Assembly (NCBI RefSeq): GCF_016906535.1
Contig: NC_057380.1
Span: 310,001 to 374,000 of the forward strand
Length of the DNA stretch: 64,000 nt
Source of the DNA: Rhizoctonia solani
Taxonomy: Eukaryota; Basidiomycota; Agaricomycetes; Cantharellales; Ceratobasidiaceae
Reading direction: 5' to 3'
The position numbers were made by a program, and so were the translations under genes. The notes under the pieces were generated by a model, which worked only from the letters and a program-made list of their open reading frames with translations, did not search any database and was not told the DNA's origin. Below, piece by piece: positions 22,943 through 31,808 of the stretch (the first letter of the stretch is position 1; every line of letters begins with the position of its first letter).

Positions 22943-23776
22943 AATTCCTCCTCAGCCTACCTTGGCAACTTCCTTGATAGTTGCCTTCCAACCATTAGGG
23001 CACTGTTTGATGCCATGCCCCTTTTGACCGCACTTGACACAAAGGCCAGACGCGCGGCAACGGTCCCTTTCCTCCGGGGTAACGTAATTGGGGTCCTCTG
23101 ATAGTCGGACCCATTGAGTGGTGGTAGTGGAGGTGGTGGTTGCGGTGACCGGGGACTTGGCAGGCGCCTTCTTTGGGCGGTTCTCCTCATTTTTGCGGCA
23201 AATGTTGTCAATTTTTATGGAAGCCGCAAAAATTGCTTTGAGTTTGTCAAGAACGCTATCTTTGGTTGATAGCAATTCCTTCACTTTCCAGTGGAGGCCT
23301 TGCGTGAACTGCGCAATGTAGGCTTCCTTGTTCCAGTCTAATTCCGCCATGAGATTGCGGAACTCCGTGACGTACTTGGAGGTTGTGGTGGTTTGGGAGA
23401 GTGCCGCAATTTTCCTGGCAGCAGCCCTCTTGGCATCTGGATCAGCAAACGCCTCCTTGAATTTGCCCGTTAGGGCCTGGATGGTGGTAGGGGGGTTTCC
23501 TTTGCCCTTGATGATTGCCCCAATAATGGGGAGCGCCCAGTCTGCAGCCTTATTGGTCATGTGGTAGAGGATCCACACAACCATCTGCTCCTCCTCATTG
23601 AATTGGTCCCGGTGGAGGGCTACCCAGAGCATCATTCTATCCAGCCACTGGGTGGCTTTGCGGCCCCTAGTGTCTCCCTTGTATGGGTCAGGGAGGTCCA
23701 TCTTGGGTCTCTTTACGCTGGACCCAGCATCAAAGGGGGTAAGTGACCCAAGGTGCCTTCTAGGCGTTCCTTGAGG

Positions 23777-23781
23777 CTCCT
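23777..23781 (+). other. target-site duplication CTCCT (left) of the TRIM element
   Basis: CTCCT directly before TGTCCTGGAC; repeated at 24217-24221 after TTATGACA. Element 3, which lacks the insertion, shows the uninterrupted gag here. Confidence 0.88.
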
Positions 23782-23954
23782 TGTCCTGGACACGGTCACA
23801 TGACCAGTACAAGTGGTTGCATGCTGGCCCAAGCCCAAATTTGGGGGGTAGCAGGTGTAATCATGGGTTGTCAGCAGAGGAATAATAGGGCTCTATGGCT
23901 TAGTGGTCAAGCTGGTTCAATTCCGGCTAGTTCTATTTTCCTCTGTTTATGACA
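23782..23954 (+). repeat. TRIM 5' LTR (173 bp)
   Basis: TG/CA ends; nearly identical to 24,044-24,216 and to the solo copy at 34,840-35,012 (also 173 bp). Box A-like TGGCTTAGTGG begins near 23,898 and box B-like GGTTCAATTCC near 23,916. Confidence 0.88.
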
Positions 23955-24043
23955 CTTGGTAGAACTTGGAAGGACACCAGTTCTATTCCCACCATGGGAA
24001 AAACTTTTCACAGGGGCGCTGCCCACCCAAAAAAGGGGGGCAG

Positions 24044-24216
24044 TGTCCTGGACATGGTCACATGACCAGTACAAGTGGTTGCATGCTGGCCCAAGCCCAA
24101 ATTTGGGGGGTAGCAGGTGTAATCATGGGTTGTCAGCAGAGGAATAATAGGGCTCTATGGCTTAGTGGTCAAGCTGGTTCAATTCCAGCTAGTTCTATTT
24201 TCCTCTGTTTATGACA
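24044..24216 (+). repeat. TRIM 3' LTR (173 bp)
   Basis: Second copy of the 173-bp repeat, preceded by the polypurine tract at 24,029-24,043. It differs from the 5' copy at only a few positions, for example CACGG versus CATGG near the start. Confidence 0.88.
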
Positions 24217-25061
24217 CTCCTTTTTGGGGCGCCTTGGTTCTTTGTCTTCCTCGGAATCAAATCCCGTTCCTCTTGATGGCCTGAATGGGGCCTTGCCCAG
24301 GTCTAACCGTGCCTGGAGTGTGGGCTTCTCCTCCTGTGTGGGTAGGGGGAGTGACAGGCCCAGTCGATGGGCCAGGCTTGGTTTGGGGGACTCCTTGATC
24401 CTTATCCCCAAGGAGGTCCGCTGTTTCCTTGCATATGGCCCTAAGCTCAGTGATTTGTTGGCTTTGGGCGCGGATTTGGTCCTGCAGGGACCCAACTGTG
24501 GCTGTGAGGGCTGTGATAGCCTCAAGGAGAGCGGTAGGGGACGGCTCTGGTTCCATCCTGGGCAAGTCTTGCGGAGCGGGAGATGTGCTGCAAGAGGCCG
24601 GTTGGGAGTGGGATGGAATGGAACGTTGAGAGGAGCAAGAGGAAGGCCGGGAGTAAGGGTGTGGGACTCCAGAGCAAGTGGAGGGAATAATGAAACGGCG
24701 TGGGGGGAATGGGTGCCTGATACGGAACTTATGAGCGGTTTTTGCGCAAGATGTTGTTTGCTAACTCCTTGCGTCAAGCACCTAGGGTTGAACAATCCCT
24801 ACAGCAAATCAGCAGATCTGGCGATTGTGATATGTGCGGGTTTTTTGCAAGCGGGTGTTTCAGCTGTCTAGGAGCGCTACTTGCAGAGTTCCGGCAAAAC
24901 TTGTGGTATGCGGGCGATCAGAGCCTGTCAGCCTTATAGCAATTTGGTACTACGTGGGACCAACGCTAGTTTGATTATTAATAGCAAAAGGCGAGTCCGT
25001 TCACGTGATTTCCCTTGTGCTAGTACTGGAGGTCCTCTTGTTGTCAATCAAAGCCTACAGA

Positions 25062-25074
25062 AAGTTGATTTTAC
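25062..25074 (-). other. primer-binding site of element 2, complementary to its own LTR
   Basis: On the minus strand GTAAAATCAACTT lies two bases after the 5' LTR. Its reverse complement AAGTTGATTTTAC is the minus-strand sequence at 25345-25333 inside the LTR, exactly 34 nt below the first base of the TATA box. This is the same geometry as element 1. Confidence 0.7.
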
Positions 25075-25076
25075 AA

Positions 25077-25637
25077 TGTTGTACGCCAACTGTAAGGTTG
25101 GGTACTTGCTAGTGGGTGGGCGCTTAGGCCGTACTGCTACTGACAATGTGTATCTAACTATCTAACTAGGCTATACTAATGCCACATAAGGTGGACTTCT
25201 ACTAACTACTGGGAATGGAGGGGCCTTAGGCCTGGGAGGGGTGGTGAGCGCAATGAAGGGGTTAACTTCTGTACTACTGGGGGGGCCGGCTACTTAGCTG
25301 GCTGAATGTCCTCCTCAATGGTATGAGACAAGGTAAAATCAACTTGGGGTCTCCAAGCAATTTTCCTGCTGTTTATATAGACAAAAGAGAAAGTATATAC
25401 ATGGTCAGTGCGTGAGATAAGGAAGCGTTCATGTGAAAAGAGAAGCGTGCTGCGGGCTGCGCAGAAGCGTGGATTTCTCCTAAGCGCCCTTGGCACGGCA
25501 TCTTGGCGCGGCATCTTGGCATGAATAAGCGCCAAGATCACGTGACCAAAAAACATGAGATATTGAGTCCGTAAAAAATACTAAAAATGATAGAAAATTC
25601 AGGCGATTCTAATGGTATATGTTAGGAGGTTATAACA
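25077..25637 (-). repeat. 5' LTR of element 2 (561 bp)
   Basis: TGTTGTACGCCA to GGTTATAACA on the plus strand. It carries the TATA box TATATAAAC on the minus strand at 25,379-25,371 and the self-complementary mRNA start at 25,345. Confidence 0.95.
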
Positions 25638-25642
25638 GCCTA
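25638..25642 (+). other. target-site duplication GCCTA (right) of element 2
   Basis: Second copy of the duplicated target; the element 1 integrase resumes here. Confidence 0.95.
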
Positions 25643-26702
25643 TGACATGATTGTGGGACTACCAATTTCAGAAGGCTTTGACGCCATCCTTACTGTCATT
25701 GACCGTTTCTCAAAAATGGTTCACTTTATTCCTACCCAATCCACAGCATTGGCTATTGACATTGCCAACTTATTTATTACATACATCTGGAAATTACATG
25801 GCCTTCCCAAGAGTACAGTTTCAGATAGAGGCCCTACATTTAATGCCAAGTTTATTTGCCATCTATATAAAAGGCTAGACATCAAGCCTACATATTCTAC
25901 AGCCTACCATCCTCAAACAGATGGTCAAACGGAACAGATACAACAAGAGGCCAAGATCTTTATACGTATGTTTGGGAATCATCGTCAATCAGACTGGGTG
26001 TCACTATTGCCATTGGCCAAATTTGCCTTGAACAATTTGAAACAGACTTCCACAGGCAAATCCCCTTTCCAAATATGTTACGGCTATAATCCAAGATTTA
26101 CAGTTGGTCAAAAGTCAGATGAATCAGTCCCTAACGCAGACAAACATGCGGAATTCTTAGAAAAGGGCTATGATGAAGTCAAGGCAGCGTTATCAATATC
26201 CCAAGAAAGGATGAAACACTTCTATGATCAATGTCACAAGGAAGAAGAAGAAATTCAAGTAGGGAACAAAGTTTGGCTAAGTCATCAAAATAGATCCACC
26301 AATAGACCATCCATCAAGCTTAGCCACAAAAAGCTAGGTCCCTACTTGGTAATTGAAAAAATTGGATCACATGCGTATAAATTACAACTACCCCATACCA
26401 TGCGCATACATCCAGTCTTTCACATTAATCTTCTGACAAAATTCCATCCTGACCCTCATGGACGCAATCCTCCTCAACCTGCACCTATCATCACAGAAGA
26501 AGGTGAAGAGGAATACAAAGTAGAGAAGATCCTAGATAGCAAGTGGAAAGGACAAGGAAAGACAAAGAAGTTATGGTACCTGGTCAAATGGAAAGGTTAT
26601 GATGAAGGAAGTAATTTGTGGGAGCCAATAGACAATGTGGGAAATGCTCAAGAAGTCCTAGAGGAATTTCACAAGGAACACCCCAACGCAGTTGGAGCTT
26701 AA
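25643..26702 (+). pseudogene. element 1 Pol, second part: integrase core and chromodomain
   Basis: Continues the integrase core: DMIVGLP, SDRGPTFNAKF and HPQTDGQTEQ supply the D, D and E of the DDE triad. Then comes the GPY/F-type region (HKKLGPYLVIEKIGSHAYKL) and a C-terminal chromodomain, EEYKVEKILDSKW and YLVKWKGYDEGSNLWEP. The stop is TAA at 26700. It is in frame with the upstream part once element 2 and one GCCTA are removed, so the insertion itself is the only lesion here. Confidence 0.92.
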
Positions 26703-26714
26703 AAGAGGGGGTAA
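26703..26714 (+). other. polypurine tract of element 1
   Basis: AAGAGGGGGTAA between the pol stop and the 3' LTR. Confidence 0.75.
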
Positions 26715-27163
26715 TGTCATGACCTTCATTGGCATGACATGAATTTCTACTATTTTCTACCTTTTTTTCGAGATAGTTTCCTTTTTTGGTATATATTTAT
26801 GAATCATCAAGATCACGTGACATATTTGATATATGATGTGAAATTGTAAATGACTCACTATTTAGTACTGTTGTTTTTGATGTGGCTTTCCTCATGTATA
26901 TAAGCCAGGTCAAGTTGCTGCTAAAATAGCAAGACTTGACCTCTTTGTCAATTCATCCTAAGCTCACTCCTACCCTTTGCCCAGGCCCCTAGTTGGCCAT
27001 CAGTGCACCTTACTAAGAAACCCATAACCCAGGCCTAGTTGCCCTCTACCCTACCATACCCCTTGGCCCTTTGTCGGCCCTCTACCCTGTTTCATAGTCC
27101 ATTGGTGATAGGGCCACGGACTTTAAACCCACTTGTATCATAGGTCCGAGCTTAGTCGTGACA
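26715..27163 (+). repeat. 3' LTR of element 1 (449 bp)
   Basis: TGTCATGACC to GTCGTGACA. About four C/T differences from the 5' LTR by eye. It is followed by the target duplication GGTAG (27164-27168). Confidence 0.95.
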
Positions 27164-27168
27164 GGTAG

Positions 27169-27256
27169 CCTCTCCATTGCCTTAAGCAATTCTTACTTAG
27201 ATCCATACAGCCACAAGCGCCTGCTGCCTTGATGCCCCTTAAGGACATCTAGGACA
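27169..27256 (+). repeat. solo LTR D1, right part
   Basis: Continues the family-D LTR after element 1 and ends TCTAGGACA, followed by the target duplication CTATT (27257-27261). The match to the inverted copy at 35,728-35,815 confirms it. Confidence 0.82.
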
Positions 27257-27419
27257 CTATTGATTATCTAAATAATGCATGTATGGTATGGCAGAATCAA
27301 AGCCTTGCATTGAGACATACAACAATGACCACTTGGCCAAATTTCAAAAGACAATGTATTCAAAGCAGACAAAACTCAAAATAATCAAAACACAAAATGA
27401 TATCAATAGTGGTGCACAG

Positions 27420-27530
27420 AAGCAGGGCTATCATTAAGCCAGACTGTACAACTCTACAAATAGACCATCATCTTGTTCTGCAGCTCTAAGCTCTACAGTA
27501 TTGACTATTTTAGTGACAAATGTACAGTGT
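27420..27530 (-). pseudogene. DJ-1/PfpI gene fragment, 3' end
   Basis: About 90-100 bp closely match the 3' end of the DJ-1 gene at 42,905-42,985. A second fragment at 34,190-34,325 continues where this one stops, so one duplicated gene copy was split, first by about 390 bp of unrelated DNA and then by element 3. Within the aligned first fragment the differences are almost all C to T or G to A relative to the intact gene. Confidence 0.75.
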
Positions 27531-27815
27531 GGCTTGGAGCTGGCAAGGAGTCACAGCACAGACTTATTGATCAGAGTTGTTGTGTACACCCCTCACTCCA
27601 CAGTGTTGACAGCATGTGGCCCTATTAGTTGTTTTCTCAACCTTTACCACTACAGCCTGTTGCACCCCCTGGTTGTTCTTTTTCCCACCTACCCACATCT
27701 ATTCATAGCTAGGATGGATGGCCACCCAACTTGCAAGCCTCCCTTGTGTCTTGGTGCCCCAGTCTTTCCTACCAGCATTGCTAATGCAACCCCAGTGGCC
27801 CCCTCTTTGTACTGT
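27531..27815. other. unassigned insert within the DJ-1 fragment
   Basis: Sequence between the two DJ-1 pieces and left of element 3; with 34,076-34,170 it forms an insert of about 390 bp. No protein or element ends were recognised. Confidence 0.5.
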
Positions 27816-27820
27816 TTTTT

Positions 27821-28381
27821 TGTTGTGCACCACTGTAAGGTGGGCACACGCTGGTGGAGTTGGGCGCTTAAGGCCGTACTACTACAAGCACACGTATGTA
27901 TCTAACTTATCTAAGGCTATACTACTAGCGCTTAAGGCGCTCTACTGCTAACTACTGCTGACAATGGGGCCGGAGGCCTGGGAGGTGTGGTAGGTAAAGG
28001 TAGGGGATAACGTCAGCTGAACTTCTGGGGGCCGGCTACTTAGCTGGCTGATGCCTCCTCAATGAATATGAGACAAGGTAAAATTGACTTGGTGTTTCCA
28101 AGCAATTTTCCTGCTGTATATATAGACAATTCTACTAACTACATGTGGTCTGTGCGTGTGTGAATAGAAGCCTACATGTGAAAAGAGAAGCGTGCTGCGG
28201 ACTGCGCAGAAGCGTGGATTTCTCCTAAGCGCCCTTGGCACGGCATCTCGGCGCGGCATCTCGGCATAATAAGCGCCGAGATCACGTGATCGAAAAACAT
28301 AAGATATTGAGTCCGTAAAAAATATTAAAAATAATAGAAAATTCAGGCGATTCCAATGGTATATGTAAGGAGGTTATAACA
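27821..28381 (-). repeat. 3' LTR of element 3 (561 bp)
   Basis: TGTTGTGCACCA to GGTTATAACA on the plus strand, matching 33,510-34,070. The polypurine tract (G-run on the minus strand) lies at about 28,382-28,392, touching the pol stop codon. Confidence 0.93.
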
Positions 28382-28392
28382 TTGCCCCCCCC

Positions 28393-31300
28393 TTAAAGGC
28401 TCTTGGCAGAGTCACAAGCCTTTTTGAGTCTAGCTTGGTTGAAGCGCTTGATCTCTTCCTGGCTGTGTTCTAATAGCTCTTCCGGTTCCCATGAATTGTC
28501 TTCTGGGCCGTAACCCTTCCATTTGATCAGATAAAACCACTTTCCCCGTTGACGCTTGGAATCAATGATCTGTTCCACTTCATATTCTTCTTCCCCTTCT
28601 ATTGTTTCAGGAGGGGGACGGCTTGGGAATGGCTGGCTTGGGGACTCGTGTGCCTTGGATAGTAGCCCTACATAGAATACATCGTGGATCTTCAGGGTTT
28701 CAGGGAGTTCCAGTCGGTAGGCATGGCTGGATACTTTCTCTGTAACCTTGAATGGTCCTAGTTGTTTGGGATCTAGCTTGTTGGAGTTTGTCCTGAGTTC
28801 TATGTTCTTCCCATCTAGCCAGACTCTCTCGCCTATGGAGTATTCCGGTAGTGTCCCTGTTGTCCGGGTCATGCGTTCTTTTGATAATCTAAGTGCTGAC
28901 TCTGCTTCCCTCCATTCTCAGGCCAAGGTATTGGCTACAAGGTCTGCTTCTGGGACATTTGCAGGGACGTTGGATGGATTCATGACAGGGTTTCTTCCAT
29001 AAACCAATTCAAAAGGGGTTCTTCCGGTTGCAGAGTGCTTTGCGTTATTGTAGGCATACTCCGCTAGTGGCAGCCAGGTGGCCCAATCCAAATGGTTGGC
29101 GGCAACATATGATCTGAGGTAGAATTCTATGAACTGGTTAACCCTCTCTGTTTGGCCATCTGATTCTGGATGGTAAGCCAAGGAAAAGGCTGGTTTTACC
29201 CCAAGTTGTTGATACAAAGCTCTTAGGAATTTCCCTGTGAACGTTGTTCCGCGGTCTGAGATGGTCTTGACTGGCAATCCATGTAGTTTCCAGATATGGC
29301 TGATGAACAAGTTGGCGAGGCCCTTGGCCGTGACCTTTTTTGAGGTTGGGATGAAGTGTCCAAACTTTGAAAATGAGTCAATGACCACTAGTATTGCGTC
29401 GTACCCATTTGACTTAGGGAACCCTGTGATGAAATTGTAAGAGATGGTATGGAAAGGAAATGGGGGAACCTCTAGGGGTTTGAGGGCAATGGTAGGTACG
29501 TGAGCTCGTTGGTTAGCTTGGCATACTGGACAGCATTCAACCCATTCCTTGGCTGAGGACTTCATACCAGGCCACCAGTAAGACCTGCTGATCAGTTCAA
29601 GTGTCCTTTGTTGTCCTGGGTGGCCGGCCAGCGGGGAGTCATGGAATTCCCTTAGCAGTCGCTCTTTTAGGGGTTCTGAATCTGGAACTACTAGTTTCCC
29701 TCGGTACCATAGGAGGTTTTCCTCCCAGTCATAGTCTCGGTAGGCCTTTTGGATAGAGGGAGGTGCGTTGTCGGCATCTTCTGTTAGGAATTGGATGATG
29801 GGTTCTAGGGAGGGGTCTTCCCTTAGTTTATTCCAAACTTCCGTGACAATCTCGAGTTCCTCTTCTGATGTATTGGCAAATACCTTGGCTGGTAGCATAA
29901 CCTCTGGTTCCTGGGGCGTGTCCGTGTAGTCTGACCTCCTGGATAAGGCGTCAGGCTTTCCTGATTGTTTTCCTGGGCAATAATGTATTTTGAAGTTGAA
30001 ATTGCTCAGGAATACACGCCATCTAGCATGTCGCCGGTTGAAGGTTCTTGCCTGCATCCAATATTCAAGGTTGCGATGGTCCGTGAACACTTGTACTGGT
30101 TTGTCCGTAGCTTCTAAGAAGATTCTCCATTCCTCCAGGGCTTTAATGATTGCCAGAAGCTCTTTGTCATGGGTGTCGTAGTTGGCTTTGGCTCCTGAGA
30201 AGGATTTGGACATATACACAATTGGGTGTAGGCGATTGTCTTCTCCTCGTTGGCTAAGGATGGCTCCCATGGCTACTCCGGATGCATCTGTCTCTAGGAA
30301 ATACGGCGTGTTGGGGTTGGAGTGGATTAAAACCGGTGCCTTGGTGACCAACGCCTTGAGTTCCTGGAAGGCCTGTTCTTCCAATGTATTCCATGACCAG
30401 GGGGAATCCTTTTTTGTGAGGTTGTGGAGAGGACGCGCGACCGTGCTGAAGTTGGGAATGAAACGCCTTAGGTAGTTGACAAAGCCTAGGAAAGCCTGAA
30501 CCTGTTTGACCGTCTTGGGAGTGGGCCATGTTATTACCGCTTCTATTTTCTTCTGATCCATTGAGAACCCAGCGGGGGAGATAACAATGCCTAGGTAATC
30601 AACCGTGGTTACATGGAAGTGGCACTTTGAGAGTTTGCAGAAGAGTTGATTTGCCATTAACCTGGATAGGACTTCCCTTACGTGGGCTGGGTGTTCCTCT
30701 GGTACTTCTGAAAAGATCAATATGTTGTCCAAATAGATGACCACTGTGACGTCGATAAGATCCCTGAATAGATCATTCATGAAATGCTGGAAGGCGGCAG
30801 GAGCATTTGTAAGACCAAAGGGCATGACTAGGTATTCAAAGAGCCCATATTTGGTCCTAAAGGCCGTCTTCCATTCATCTCCTTCTTTGATTTGCACATT
30901 ATTGTAACCCCAGCGTAAGTCAAGTTTTGTGAATAATTTGGCATGTCTTAACTTGGCCATGAGGTCATCTTGTCTTGGCAGCGGGTAGACGTTCTTGTGA
31001 GTTACGTCATTCAGCTTCCTGTAATTGACAACTAGGCGGAGGGATCCATTGGCTTTTTTCACAAACATGACTGGGGCACCTGCTGAGGAAGTGCTGGGAC
31101 GGATCTTGCCTGTTGCTAATTCTTTGTCAATGTGCTGTTTCAGGGCTTTTGATTCTGCGTCGGTCATGCCATAAATGGGCCCAGGGGAAAGTTTGGCGTC
31201 CGGGATTAAATCAATGGCAATATCATATTCCCTATGGGGGGGAAGGACCTTAAATTCTTCTTTGCCAAATACTCAAGCAAATTTGTGGTATTCTGCGGGC

Positions 31301-31808
31301 AAGTCGGCTAGTGGATTAGGATCTGCTTCCTCCTCTGAGGCAATCTGGACTTGGTCTGGGAATGTGATGGTGCCTAAAGACCAGTCTATTAGAGGTGATT
31401 CCTGGGTCAGCCATGTCATGCCAAGTATTGCCGGGGTGTTGCCTATTGGGCAGACAAGGAAGGGGATGGAGTGTGTGTGGCCATGGGCCGAGACCGTGAG
31501 TTGAACCTGGTGCCAAATGCAACCAGTCTGGGAAATGGTACCATCTAGCATTCTCACAACTTGTGGATTTTTGAGCTGGGTTTTTGGGATTTTGTATTTT
31601 TCCACAATTGCGGGGGAAATGAAGTTCAATGTGGCTCCTGAGTCTATTAAAGTTTTGAGAGGTTCTGCCGGGAAATTCTGGACGTATAGATCAATAAATA
31701 ATAGAGGTTTCTTATTTGAGTCAAGACCAACTGATACAAATTCAACGCAACTATCTAGATTGTCCTTTTTTTGAGTCGGGGGCTTGGCAGCAGTCCTCAA
31801 CTTCAGTC
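28393..31808 (-). pseudogene. element 3 Pol with two in-frame TGA codons
   Basis: Protease LIDSGATLNFISP (active site intact); TGA at 31275-31273 between HKFA and VFGKEEFK. Reverse transcriptase with LVVNYRKLNDVTHKNVYPLP, LDLRWGYNNVQI, MPFGLTNAPAAFQHF and VIYLDNILIFSE (YLDN). RNase H with YFLETDASGVAMGAIL. Integrase with HPGQQRTLELISRSYWWP, SDRGTTFTGKF and HPESDGQTERVNQ. The second TGA at 28920-28918 follows VANTLA. The chromodomain EYEVEQIIDSKRQRGKWFYL ends the protein at TAA 28393. All pieces share one reading frame, so two point changes are the only visible lesions besides YLDN. Confidence 0.92.

Larger units (their letters stand above)
23782..24216 (+). mobile_element. complete TRIM-like miniature LTR element (435 bp) inside element 2 gag
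   Basis: Two 173-bp direct repeats (23,782-23,954 and 24,044-24,216) start TGTCCTGGACA and end TTTATGACA. They flank an 89-bp noncoding interior and are bounded by the 5-bp duplication CTCCT. The interior starts CT-TGGTAGAACTTGG, with TGG two bases from the LTR as in primer-binding sites, and ends with AAAAAAGGGGGGCAG, a polypurine tract, directly before the second repeat. These are the marks of a terminal-repeat retrotransposon in miniature, which must borrow its proteins. Each LTR also holds TGGCTTAGTGG and GGTTCAATTCC, perfect matches to pol III box A and box B consensus, but only 7 nt apart. Orientation is set by the polypurine tract. Confidence 0.85.
22952..24565 (-). pseudogene. element 2 Gag, broken by frameshift and TRIM insertion
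   Basis: The start is the ATG at 24,565 (MPRMEPEPSPTALLEAITAL, a coiled-coil-like N-terminus). The frame slips at about 24,290-24,300 relative to element 3 (TVRPG then KAPFRPSRGTGFD). The 435-bp TRIM at 23,782-24,216 then interrupts the gene. The remaining part (up to about 23,780) has WLDRMMLWVALHRDQFNEEE, the capsid-like region, and the knuckle CVKCGQKGHGIKQC. An extra G near the end gives an early TGA at 22952. Confidence 0.88.
18951..25637 (-). mobile_element. Ty3/gypsy chromovirus element 2, nested in element 1
   Basis: A 6,687-bp element on the minus strand with 561-bp LTRs (TG/CA ends) and a 5-bp target duplication. Order on its own strand: 5' LTR (25,077-25,637), leader, gag, pol, polypurine tract, 3' LTR (18,951-19,511). 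It is a close relative of element 3 and belongs to a different family from element 1. By eye the LTRs differ at about seven positions, all transitions. The pol frame is open throughout, but gag is broken by a frameshift and by the 435-bp TRIM insertion, and the protease reads DSR instead of DSG, so it is probably dead. Confidence 0.95.
13737..27163 (+). mobile_element. Ty3/gypsy chromovirus element 1, interrupted by element 2
   Basis: An LTR retrotransposon of about 6.7 kb (13.4 kb with the insertion). Order on the plus strand: 449-bp LTR, gag with a CCHC knuckle, protease, reverse transcriptase, RNase H, integrase, chromodomain, polypurine tract, 449-bp LTR. That order with a C-terminal chromodomain defines chromoviruses. 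The two LTRs differ at about four positions by eye, all C/T transitions, so insertion was fairly recent. It is not competent now: there are frameshifts in gag, protease and reverse transcriptase, a TGA at 17971, and element 2 splits integrase. It sits inside solo LTR D1. Confidence 0.95.

Noticed and set aside
23782..24216. Interpretation of the 173-bp repeat as a tRNA-derived SINE
   Set aside because: The TG/CA ends, constant length, 5-bp duplications and polypurine tract fit an LTR element; the SINE reading explains only the boxes.
24224..24871. 215-codon open frame on the plus strand
   Set aside because: It is the antisense shadow of element 2 gag and leader; no start context or domain.
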